Positions 1 to 6,628 of a stretch of 11,094 nucleotides of DNA are shown here, one piece after another (within the stretch, counting starts at the first letter, position 1; every line of letters begins with the position of its first letter). Both the position numbers and the translations under genes were made by a program. The stretch comes from Saprospiraceae bacterium (lineage in GTDB: Bacteria; Bacteroidota; Bacteroidia; Bacteroidales; JAIPBB01): the NCBI GenBank assembly GCA_021739805.1, contig JAIPBB010000179.1, positions 1-11,094 of the forward strand, read 5' to 3'. Below the pieces are notes generated by a model. It was not told the origin of the DNA. It worked only from the letters and a program-made list of their open reading frames with translations, and searched no databases.

Positions 1-2
1 AT

Positions 3-134
3 AACAAAGGTTGTTACTATCAATTCAATTCGTCTTTAGTATTAAATGATCCAATAAGTAATAAGAGTATTCAACCATATCATACTTATACTGCGTATAA
101 ATATGATTCAAAAGAGGATTTTCTTTCTGAATAC
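3..134 (+). pseudogene. possible 3' fragment of a plus-strand gene (partial at window edge)
   Basis: Frame 3 of the plus strand is open from base 3 to a TAG at 249-251. It reads as credible protein up to about base 134 (for example YTAYKYDSKEDFLSEYLE). Beyond that it is simply the antisense of the HNH gene. The Y-x-YDS-x-E-x-FL pattern recalls the region between helicase and nuclease parts of some type III restriction or DEAD/DEAH helicase proteins, but this is recognition by eye on about 45 residues. The natural end of such a gene seems to be missing, so it may be a truncated tail joined to the HNH remnant. It could also be a chance open frame. Confidence 0.25.
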
Positions 135-703
135 TTAGAGCACCCGAAAGGAGTGAAACCGCTCTTCCAGCCTCTCCCTATCCGGCCAATCTCTTTTATG
201 ATATGGCAAAACAATTTTCTGATTATTCATTTCCTGAATGCCATGTTTTAGCATGGGACCATCTACTTCACGTAGAATATCTTCTCGGACTTTGATCTGA
301 TAATCGGGTGAGATCCCAATAATATTTTTATCAAAGGCTGCGTGGTGGATTTTGCACAAAGATAAACCGTTTGTTACAACGGCATCACCATGTTCTTCTG
401 CATCGGCAATGATATGCGCTGCATCGAGGAGTTCGCGGTGTTTTAAGCGACATAATGCACATTGCTCACTGTAGGCTGTGAGCACAATTTCTCTAAATTC
501 GCGTTGGTGGTAGCGACCTTTGATGGGAGATTCATAATAGCGTTTCTCAATTGGGACATTTGTGCCATCGTGAATTTTGCTGCCTTGCATTAAGAGTGCT
601 TCACTTCCGGCGACCAAAAAGGATTTTGTGTAAGGATCTTCACTGATAATATAGACCGGAAATTCGGCAATTCAAGTATTGCCCGATTACCAAAATAATT
701 CAT
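135..703 (-). pseudogene. HNH endonuclease gene, 5'-truncated and frameshifted
   Basis: The open part (135-671) encodes an intact HNH nuclease domain. Numbered from the TTG at 617, it has the Cys pair C53/C56 (CALC), H68 in LLDAAHI, N83 in TNGLSLC, then C88 and H91/H92 in CKIHHAAFD. This is the layout of HNH_2-like 'putative restriction endonuclease' proteins, which I recall as about 280-300 residues with an N-terminal domain. Here coding similarity continues upstream of the TTG (PVYIISEDPYTKSFL) to an in-frame TGA at 672-674. A frame starting with ATG at 703 reads MNYFGNRAILELP, and one inserted base near 660-670 would join it to the HNH frame. The expected N-terminal 100 or more residues are absent, because the DUF4062 gene ends 15 bases upstream. 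I therefore read it as a decaying remnant, although a short HNH protein could still be made from the TTG. GC content is clearly higher than in the restriction genes. Confidence 0.7.
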
Positions 704-717
704 GATGTCCCCATCAT

Positions 718-2211
718 TTATTTTTTCTTTATTATATCTTTTCCTTTCTTAGTGAGTTTATATGCTTGAGTGGGGCTATTAGGTGATTCAGGTTGAGTCA
801 TTTCAATAACTCCCAACTCAATAGCCGGTTTGATGTAATTGTATATAAAAGTTGGTCGGTGAGTAATCTTCAGTTTTTTCATCAGAACATTTCTTACCTT
901 CTGACCTTCTCCCATGACAGATAACAAGCTCTTTACTTGTTCGCTTACTTGTTCGCTTACTTGTTCGCTTACTTGTTCGTTTACTTGGTCGCTTACTTGG
1001 TCGGTTTTTCTGAAAATAATCGTTCTAAATACATCTTCCTGTATAAATTTTGGTTCCGGTAGTTTTTCTTTTTTGGCAATGCGATATATATCCAAGGTAC
1101 CGGTACCCATATGTTCAATATAACTTTTTAAATACATGGCATGGGCCAGCAAGGGATTAGTTGGTTCCGAGGTATGAGTTCTTTTTAACATTGCAGTTGT
1201 CCATCCCAAAGGTAATCTGCCGGGATTCAATATCTCTACCCTGTCTTTAAAAACCATGACCTGAACGCTTCCATTACTTGTATAATCGCGGTGAGCAATA
1301 GCGTTAATAACGGCCTCTGAAATGATCTTCTTGGAAATTTCGTACTTACCCGGTACAGAAAGTTCATTTTCTCGTGTACCGACTGAATAATCAAGTTTTG
1401 ACAAAACAAATTCAACAGCCTGATCGGCAAGCTCAAAAACATCTCCTTTAAAAACCTTCATTGACAAAATAGGTTTTTCAACAATGGTACCGGGAAAACT
1501 TGCACACTTTACGATAGATGTTGTAAAAAAAGACTGTGGCTCTTTGCCGAACAATAACAAAGCGGCATTTTTGGGGCGATTATCATTCAATAAATTTAAA
1601 TGAGTGAGAATATCGCTCATTTCAGCCCTTTCTGTTAAGGGGAATCCTCTTTTGTCTCTGGCAAGCTTAATAAAATCATCGATTTTATGACGATCAAGAT
1701 CACTCAATGATGCTTTCGGTTCTACCGATGAATCAAAGGGAGACGATCTTATGATCTCCTTTTCTTCCAAATAATGAATAAGAGAAGCATAGACCGAGGC
1801 CTTGAGATCATTAATGTCCTGAAAACTTCTACGAATCACTTGATCTTCGGCTTCTTTAATGAATTCTACCTGCTTTGGATGCCGTTGCTTTGGCTTATGC
1901 CTTGAGATAAATATCAATCTGGTTATATGGTGCTTTCCGGCGTGCTCAAATTCTTTTCGGGTGGGAGAGATTCCCTTTTTATCTTGAGAACCATATTCTT
2001 TTCCAAAAATCCCCAAATAAATATCACTGTTTTCAACTTCTTTTAGATAAGCCTTATCGGCTTTTTGATCCTGAGCGGGCAAATGCTCAAAAATAAAAGG
2101 TTTAAAAAACTTCCCAAATAAGGGATCAGCTTGAATGTAATCACATAAAACTTTTCGCTCTTTTGAAAATTCACTCTGCACACTGCTGATAAATACTTGT
2201 TTTCTTTTCAT
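718..2211 (-). CDS. DUF4062 / GHKL-type ATPase / winged-helix protein
   Basis: Predicted 497-residue cytoplasmic protein. Residues 2-105 match DUF4062 (opening KRKQVFISSVQSEF), a domain seen at the N-terminus of many signalling and defence proteins. Residues 175-270 resemble the region following an AlbA_2/Schlafen-type domain. Residues 270-400 match the RecG-related HATPase_c_4 domain: an N-box-like EAVINAIAHRDYT, then EILNPGRLP, then the glycine motif HMGTGTL. A tandem tetrapeptide (E/D)QV(S/N) follows, about residues 404-427, then a winged-helix-like C-terminus (RPTFIYNYIKPAIELGVIEM). ATG at 2211 is preferred over the TTG at 2223 because GAGG lies 6 bases before it and DUF4062 starts directly after. 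Upstream DNA holds four CCATGC motifs around a possible -10. Function unknown; a nucleotide-dependent regulator or defence sensor is plausible. Confidence 0.8.
   Translation of the reverse strand: MKRKQVFISSVQSEFSKERKVLCDYIQADPLFGKFFKPFIFEHLPAQDQKADKAYLKEVENSDIYLGIFGKEYGSQDKKGISPTRKEFEHAGKHHITRLIFISRHKPKQRHPKQVEFIKEAEDQVIRRSFQDINDLKASVYASLIHYLEEKEIIRSSPFDSSVEPKASLSDLDRHKIDDFIKLARDKRGFPLTERAEMSDILTHLNLLNDNRPKNAALLLFGKEPQSFFTTSIVKCASFPGTIVEKPILSMKVFKGDVFELADQAVEFVLSKLDYSVGTRENELSVPGKYEISKKIISEAVINAIAHRDYTSNGSVQVMVFKDRVEILNPGRLPLGWTTAMLKRTHTSEPTNPLLAHAMYLKSYIEHMGTGTLDIYRIAKKEKLPEPKFIQEDVFRTIIFRKTDQVSDQVNEQVSEQVSEQVSEQVKSLLSVMGEGQKVRNVLMKKLKITHRPTFIYNYIKPAIELGVIEMTQPESPNSPTQAYKLTKKGKDIIKKK
935..1006 (-). 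repeat. six 12-bp tandem repeats inside the DUF4062/ATPase gene
   Basis: On the plus strand the unit is ACTTGTTCGCTT. Three exact copies (935-970) are followed by three variants at 971-982, 983-994 and 995-1006. They encode the tetrapeptide array EQVS/EQVN/DQVS. Because 12 is a multiple of 3, copy-number slippage would change the length of the linker between the ATPase and winged-helix parts without breaking the frame. I recall similar QV-rich repeats at this position in related RecG-like/AlbA_2 proteins, so the array may be a functional helix or oligomerisation segment. Confidence 0.9.
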
Positions 2212-2247
2212 CCCAAACCTCAAATATTCTTATCTCATCTCTGAATA

Positions 2248-2320
2248 TGTCCATGCGAAATCTATATTACCTGCCATTTTACAACGCATGGACAGTATAA
2301 CCATGCGATTGTCCATGCAC
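2248..2320. promoter_or_regulatory. four CCATGC motifs flanking the likely DUF4062-gene promoter
   Basis: Core CCATGC occurs at 2251-2256, 2301-2306 and 2313-2318 on the plus strand and at 2286-2291 on the minus strand. The longer form TGTCCATGCG at 2248-2257 is a perfect inverted match to 2285-2294. A minus-strand TATACT (2294-2299), a good -10 candidate for the gene starting at 2211, lies between the second and third copies. This arrangement fits an operator for a dimeric or oligomeric repressor. The regulator is unknown; the gene's own winged-helix domain is one candidate. Confidence 0.6.
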
Positions 2321-2431
2321 ATAAATATATGCTTTACTTATGCTTGATCATGGAGTTCATCATTTACATTTTTCTACAGACAAAAATAATTATCTTCTCA
2401 CCAATAGTATAAATATATTCTTTTATAAAAT

Positions 2432-2578
2432 CTACCATTCATTTTTAACTATTGCCCCTGTAGCCCTCCCATTCAAAAACGTCTCAACAAAATCCACAAT
2501 ACGCTTAATGATCCGGTCGATATCCCCGCTGTCCACATCGGCCTGAAATTGTTTTTTTATAGCTTGATAAACGATCAT
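2432..2578 (-). pseudogene. short ORF coupled to mazG, likely N-terminal stump of a DUF2075 protein
   Basis: A 48-codon ORF begins at the ATG at 2578, which overlaps the TGA of the MazG gene as ATGA. This is the usual sign of translational coupling. It reads MIVYQAIKKQFQADVDSGDI for its first 20 residues, resembling the N-terminus I associate with DUF2075/COG3410 proteins (MIVY-x-A-x-K-x-x-F-x-x-DV). Those proteins are several hundred residues long; this one stops at a TAG (2432-2434) and no continuation is visible in the other frames downstream. It therefore looks like the 5' stump of a deleted second gene of the MazG operon. The alternative is a genuine small protein of unknown role. Confidence 0.5.
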
Positions 2579-2928
2579 AGTTCGCTGTACTTTTTGGCAT
2601 TGCCCTTGGATTTTTCAACCGGATATTTCTCTTCATTGATCTTGATCTTATCTTCTGCCGCTTCGATCAGATCAATATCATACTTATCTGCCAGCATGAT
2701 CAGATAAATGAATACATCGGCGATCTCATGTTTGATCTTTTCGACTTTTTCGGGTGGTAAATTTCTGCTTTGTTCCTGCGTCAACCATTGAAGTTCTTCA
2801 AGGATCTCCGACACCTCAACCGATAAGGCCATGGCAAGGTTTTTGGGAGAATGGAACTGGGACCAGTCGCGATCTTTTACAAATTCTCGCAATGTCAGTT
2901 TAATATCATTCATTACATTATCTCTCAT
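2575..2928 (-). CDS. MazG-like nucleotide pyrophosphohydrolase (RS21-C6/dCTPase type)
   Basis: A 117-residue all-alpha NTP pyrophosphohydrolase, expected to convert a (d)NTP to (d)NMP and pyrophosphate with Mg2+. The motif EXXE-N26-EXXD is complete: E38/E41 in VEVSEILEELQW and E68/D71 in HEIADVFIYL. The opening REFVKDRDWSQFHSPKNL and closing KYPVEKSKGNAKKYSEL are typical of the RS21-C6 (DCTPP1-like) branch, and the length fits. Start: ATG 2928 has no Shine-Dalgarno sequence; ATG 2913 (MNDIKLTL) has GAGAG upstream and gives 112 residues, so either is possible. Upstream sits a CRP/FNR-like palindrome with -35/-10 boxes (2946-3000). Downstream it overlaps a short ORF by ATGA. Function could be nucleotide-pool sanitation or, given the neighbourhood, a defence-linked role; the second is inference. 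Confidence 0.9.
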   Translation of the reverse strand: MRDNVMNDIKLTLREFVKDRDWSQFHSPKNLAMALSVEVSEILEELQWLTQEQSRNLPPEKVEKIKHEIADVFIYLIMLADKYDIDLIEAAEDKIKINEEKYPVEKSKGNAKKYSEL

Positions 2929-2945
2929 TATTTTAATTGAGAATT

Positions 2946-3000
2946 AATTTAAATATTCAGTTTGGACTTAACAAGGGGTATTCTGTGATGGGGATCACAG
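2946..3000 (-). promoter_or_regulatory. predicted mazG promoter with CRP/FNR-like palindrome
   Basis: Minus-strand boxes TTGTTA (2969-2974) and TAAATT (2946-2951) are separated by 17 bp. Upstream lies the perfect palindrome CTGTGATGGGGATCACAG (2983-3000), which contains TGTGA-N6-TCACA, the classical Crp-family half-site pattern. The palindrome centre (2991.5) is 17.5 bp from the -35 edge, exactly as at the promoter of the STAND operon (9402-9459). The site also sits about 80 bp upstream of the methyltransferase ATG, so it could act in both directions. Confidence 0.6.
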
Positions 3001-3041
3001 ATCAAGTTTTTCTAAATAAATTAATTTGATTTAATCAATGC

Positions 3042-3080
3042 TGTCCGTAATTTTGTCCGTAATATACGAGCGGACAAAAT
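3042..3080 (+). promoter_or_regulatory. TGTCCG repeats and 10-bp inverted repeat abutting the methyltransferase start
   Basis: TGTCCGTAAT occurs twice in direct orientation (3042-3051 and 3054-3063). ATTTTGTCCG (3050-3059) is a perfect inverted repeat of CGGACAAAAT (3071-3080), with an 11-base gap. The second arm ends on the base before the ATG at 3081, leaving no room for a normal Shine-Dalgarno sequence. It could be a DNA operator bound by the methyltransferase N-terminal domain or another regulator, or an RNA hairpin occluding the start codon. Confidence 0.65.
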
Positions 3081-5261
3081 ATGGCTAAAATTAATTATTA
3101 TTTAGATAAAGTTGATAAAAATGGATACGCCCCTATTCATATGCGCATTATTTGTAATGCTTCACAAATAAAAGTATCAACTGGAAAAAAGATTAGACCA
3201 CAGGATTTTGATAAATCTAGTCAGTTAGTTATTGATGATACAAATAATATTAATCACTTTTTGAAGCTTTTAAAAGAACGCACATTTGATCTATTGGATC
3301 CGTCTCAGAAAGTTATTTATACTGAAAGTGAAATTAAGAACTATCTAAAGGATATTATTAATACCTATAAAATCGATAGTGATGTAACAGTATTAAAAGA
3401 ACAATTATCTTTATATGGCACACCTGTAGCTTTTATAGATCTGTTTGCGGGCGCTGGTGGCTTTAGTGAAGGATTCCTACAGGCTGAGGAAAATGGGAAG
3501 TATTTTGATTTTATTTCCGCAAGTGATATTAATAATAATTGTGAATTGACGCATATAGTACGTTATAATTATCAACTAGGATTAAAAACTACTTTTTTAC
3601 AACAGGACATAACTGAACCAGACTTCATAGATAATCTTCTTGGTAAAACTAAAGGGAAAAAAATTGATGTTGTCTGTGGGGGACCTCCGTGCCAAAGTTT
3701 TAGTTTGGCTGGAAAAAGAAAGAAATTTGATAAAAAAGACGACCTATTCTCACATTATTTAGACGTAATTAAGACCTTACAGCCGAAATACTTTATTATG
3801 GAAAATGTAAAGGGTATTTTGACAAAAGAAGGTGGAATAATTAAGGATTTAATTTTAAAAGAAATTAATTCAATCATTGACATCAAAGAAGTACCAAAAC
3901 TAATTTCTTTTATTAAATCATTAGAACAACAAAATATATCAGATTCTTTTATTTATGATTGTCTAATAAAAAAAATTGAACTTGAACAATCAAAATATGA
4001 AGAAAAAGAAGCTTCATATGAAGCATACATAAATTTTGTCGAATCAAAATTCAGACAATTAACACCTGAAATTGTTGATTACAAAACCAGTAAAACTGAT
4101 AAAAACATCAGCACAATCAGGCACGGTTTAAACCTATTAAAAAGAAATAAAGAATGGGAAAAACTTAAAAGAGATATTATTAAAGAGAAAGATTATTCAA
4201 ATATTGACAACGATGATTATCAGCAGCTTTTTTCAACTTTTATTAATGAAATTAGTATTGATTCAACAATACAAAAAATTGAACATGCCTTTCAAAATTT
4301 AAAAACCCAAAAACAACATTATAATGAATATGAGAAAATAATTTCTGCCCTTAAGATTTATACTAGTAGTCTTGATGATACGTTAATTTATATTAAAGAA
4401 CTTTGCAATGACAAACAAGCTCTCAAATTTGAGACAATAATTGACAGTATTAAACTCTATAATATTGATAAACCATTTATAGCTAATGCTTCAAATTATG
4501 GTGTCCCTCAAAATAGAGAAAGAGTTTTATTTATAGGGTGCAGGAAGGATCAAGAATTAATAACAGAAATCCCTCCAACAGTAAATACTGAAAACAAAGT
4601 TACAGTTTTTGAAGCATTACATGATCTTGATTTTATAGGTAATAATCAAGAAGCTCATCAATATGCACCACAAAAAACACATGACAGTAATTCTGAATTA
4701 TTATTGAAAAGAACTATAGATGGTAAAATTGATAAAAATGGGAAACTTTATTCTGAATGGAGTAAGAAAGGCCGACTTACAAAAAGATATAAAGAAGCAA
4801 GAAAACCCTTTTATGTAAAAAATATTGAGGCATTGAATAATGATGAAAAGCTATATGATATACTCAACAATCATAAAACTAGCAACCAGAGCCAAGATGT
4901 TATTAAAAGACTTGAAATTATATTAAATACAGGTGATTACAAAAAAGCACAAGATAAACTTAATCTTTGCGGCTTAGCTTCAAACAAACGTAATTATAAT
5001 GTCCTCAAACCTAATGAACAAAGTCCTACGGTTATGACAATACCTGATGATTATATTCATTATGGTTCTCCACGTGCTTTAACTGTTCGCGAAATGGCTA
5101 GATTACAATCATTTGACGATTCATTTGTATTTCAAGGGAAAAGATCCACGGGGGGCAATAATCGAAAATCTGAGGTACCACAGTTTACACTAGTAGGGAA
5201 TGCCGTACCACCACTATTAGCAAGAGCTATAGGAGTGGAGATATTAAGGAATATAAAATGA
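3081..5261 (+). CDS. C5-cytosine DNA methyltransferase with N-terminal Arm-type DNA-binding domain
   Basis: A 726-residue enzyme predicted to transfer a methyl group from SAM to cytosine C5 at the recognition site of the adjacent endonuclease. The C5 motifs are complete: I (DLFAGAGG, 120-127), IV (GGPPCQS, catalytic C204), VI (ENV, 241-243), VIII (QNRERV, 477-482), IX (LTVREMARLQ, 667-676) and X (GNAVPP, 706-711). Two parts are unusual. Residues 1-90 (MAKINYYLDKVDKNGY..., ISTG-like KVSTGKKIRPQDFD) match the Arm-DNA-bind_5 domain of Bacteroidota tyrosine recombinases. About 200 mostly helical, charged residues (about 250-462) are inserted between motifs VI and VIII, where about 40 is normal. 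The target-recognition region probably lies in 495-645. The start at 3081 is fixed by the integrase-like N-terminus. The stop overlaps the next start by ATGA. GC is very low. Confidence 0.95.
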   Translation: MAKINYYLDKVDKNGYAPIHMRIICNASQIKVSTGKKIRPQDFDKSSQLVIDDTNNINHFLKLLKERTFDLLDPSQKVIYTESEIKNYLKDIINTYKIDSDVTVLKEQLSLYGTPVAFIDLFAGAGGFSEGFLQAEENGKYFDFISASDINNNCELTHIVRYNYQLGLKTTFLQQDITEPDFIDNLLGKTKGKKIDVVCGGPPCQSFSLAGKRKKFDKKDDLFSHYLDVIKTLQPKYFIMENVKGILTKEGGIIKDLILKEINSIIDIKEVPKLISFIKSLEQQNISDSFIYDCLIKKIELEQSKYEEKEASYEAYINFVESKFRQLTPEIVDYKTSKTDKNISTIRHGLNLLKRNKEWEKLKRDIIKEKDYSNIDNDDYQQLFSTFINEISIDSTIQKIEHAFQNLKTQKQHYNEYEKIISALKIYTSSLDDTLIYIKELCNDKQALKFETIIDSIKLYNIDKPFIANASNYGVPQNRERVLFIGCRKDQELITEIPPTVNTENKVTVFEALHDLDFIGNNQEAHQYAPQKTHDSNSELLLKRTIDGKIDKNGKLYSEWSKKGRLTKRYKEARKPFYVKNIEALNNDEKLYDILNNHKTSNQSQDVIKRLEIILNTGDYKKAQDKLNLCGLASNKRNYNVLKPNEQSPTVMTIPDDYIHYGSPRALTVREMARLQSFDDSFVFQGKRSTGGNNRKSEVPQFTLVGNAVPPLLARAIGVEILRNIK

Positions 5262-6442
5262 GACCTTTAACTCAAATTGAAAAATCTCGACTTAAAACTC
5301 TTACACAAAAATCAATTTCATTAACGTTAATCCAACCCACTGAAACAGGATTAAAAAAATCAATAATGGATGCAACAGGTCCTGTTAGGGTATATTTGAA
5401 AGAAAACCATATTCATGATTACAATCTACAGCACCAAGGTCCAGAGCATAAAATTATTATGAATTGTCTACTTTATGAAAGTTTTTCAACCTTTAAAACT
5501 AGAATTTCACTATATAAGCCAATTACAAAAAAAGGCGATCCTCGAATTTGGATTTCAGGTTTAACAAAACATTCCAATCCTGACGATATTATAGCAATTA
5601 TTTTTTACGATGGTATTTTTCATGCTTTCAATTTGACACAAATTAAAGTAAATCATTTAATTGATTCGAAAATATCTAACCCTTTACAAGAGTTAATTAA
5701 TGAAATAAATCAATCTCAAAGTTTGGTTGCACAAGAGTTATTGCTAAAACTCCGGAATATTGCTAAATCAGGTCCTTTTCCATCATTAGTTGATGCTGAC
5801 ACTTCAGTTGGAAGAACTTTGGAAACAGCCCTTGGAATTGATATTAATTCTTCTAAAAAGCCTGACTACAAAGGAATTGAGTTAAAATCGTTTAGAAGTA
5901 GAAGAGCAAACAGAAAAAATCTATTTGCTCAGGTACCAGATTGGAATTTAAGCAAATTTAAAAGTTCAGCAGAAATATTAAATGAATTTGGATATCATCG
6001 TGGTGAGGATTTTAAGCTTTACTGTACTGTTTCGACATTAAGCAGAAATTCTCAGGGATTAATGCTTAATCTCAACACTGATATAAATCATCTAATAGAG
6101 AACTCTGATAAACCAAAAGTTGGAGATTTTGTAATTTGGACTTTAGAAAAGCTTCACGAAAGACTTAGCGAAAAACATAAAGAAACCTTTTGGGTTGAAG
6201 CTGATAGTCAAATATTAAATGGAAAAGAGTATTTCCAATACACCTTAGTTGAACATACAAAAAAACCTATATTATCTCAATTTGATTTATTAATTGATCA
6301 GGGATACATTACACTTGATCATCTTATTAAGAGAGACAAAGAAGGAAAAGTAGTTGAAAAAGGTCCGCTTTTCAAAATCAAACCTTCTGGGATTAATTTA
6401 CTTTTCCCTCCAAGTAACAAGTATAATTTACTTAACATCTGA
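5258..6442 (+). CDS. MvaI/BcnI-like type II restriction endonuclease
   Basis: A 394-residue protein whose start overlaps the methyltransferase stop (ATGA), so the pair is coupled like an R-M operon. The C-terminal half matches the MutH-like MvaI/BcnI restriction domain: VGRTLETALGI (E189), then D203-x4-E208-x-K210 in KPDYKGIELKSFRS, a PD-(D/E)xK active site with the spacing I recall for MvaI, then NLFAQVPDWN and GYHRGEDFKLY. MvaI and BcnI themselves are about 240 residues, so the first 175 or so residues are an extra domain I do not recognise (it includes DPRIWISGL and DGIFHAFNLTQI). It might help specificity or act as an allosteric or autoinhibitory unit. The expected activity is cleavage of unmethylated DNA; MvaI/BcnI cut CC(W/S)GG, but the site here cannot be read from sequence. 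No frameshift seen, so the system may be active. Confidence 0.85.
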   Translation: MRPLTQIEKSRLKTLTQKSISLTLIQPTETGLKKSIMDATGPVRVYLKENHIHDYNLQHQGPEHKIIMNCLLYESFSTFKTRISLYKPITKKGDPRIWISGLTKHSNPDDIIAIIFYDGIFHAFNLTQIKVNHLIDSKISNPLQELINEINQSQSLVAQELLLKLRNIAKSGPFPSLVDADTSVGRTLETALGIDINSSKKPDYKGIELKSFRSRRANRKNLFAQVPDWNLSKFKSSAEILNEFGYHRGEDFKLYCTVSTLSRNSQGLMLNLNTDINHLIENSDKPKVGDFVIWTLEKLHERLSEKHKETFWVEADSQILNGKEYFQYTLVEHTKKPILSQFDLLIDQGYITLDHLIKRDKEGKVVEKGPLFKIKPSGINLLFPPSNKYNLLNI

Positions 6443-6455
6443 CCTCCCTTAATAA

Positions 6456-6628
6456 ATTATTCTGAATTTTGAAAAAAATAAATTCAAGAAGAATGTTGAA
6501 CAAGATAAAAAAAGAAAACTCATGAGCTTGAAGATCTTGGGTGGAAGGTTATTACATTATGGGAATGCGAGATTAAAAAAGAGCTAAATCAACAAATAAC
6601 AAAAATTAATGATTTCACTTATCATTGA
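6456..6628 (+). pseudogene. vsr: vsr remnant (very-short-patch mismatch endonuclease)
   Basis: Two plus-strand frames together reproduce the C-terminal third of Vsr. One reads FEKNKFKKNVEQDKKRKLM (6468-6524). After a one-base deletion near 6524, the next reads ELEDLGWKVITLWECEIKKE to a TGA at 6626-6628. The WK-V-I-x-x-WECE signature is typical of Vsr. Vsr nicks T:G mismatches made by deamination of 5-methylcytosine and is often encoded beside C5 methyltransferases, which fits this position 14 bases after the restriction gene. The first 80 or so codons, with the main catalytic residues, are missing, so it is inactive. Its end overlaps the 3' end of the convergent nuclease gene by 14 bases. Confidence 0.75.

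Noticed and set aside
935..1006. Regularly spaced repeats as a CRISPR array
   Set aside because: Units are 12 bp and contiguous with no spacers, and they encode a tetrapeptide repeat in a convincing gene.
914..1123. Plus-strand 69-codon ORF rich in CSLT repeats
   Set aside because: It is the antisense of the 12-bp repeats in the DUF4062/ATPase gene and has no support of its own.
2340..2546. Plus-strand 68-codon ORF
   Set aside because: It overlaps the coupled ORF at 2432-2578 on the other strand, has no ribosome-binding site and resembles nothing known to me.
2983..3010. CTGTGAT/ATCACAG hairpin followed by TTTTT as a Rho-independent terminator
   Set aside because: The stem is only 7 bp, no gene converges on it, and it lies between divergent genes. 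The match to the Crp half-site pattern and the repeat of its geometry at 9402-9459 favour a binding site.
3081..3380. A separate truncated integrase gene upstream of the methyltransferase
   Set aside because: The Arm-like region runs in frame into motif I with no stop, so a fusion is the simpler reading.
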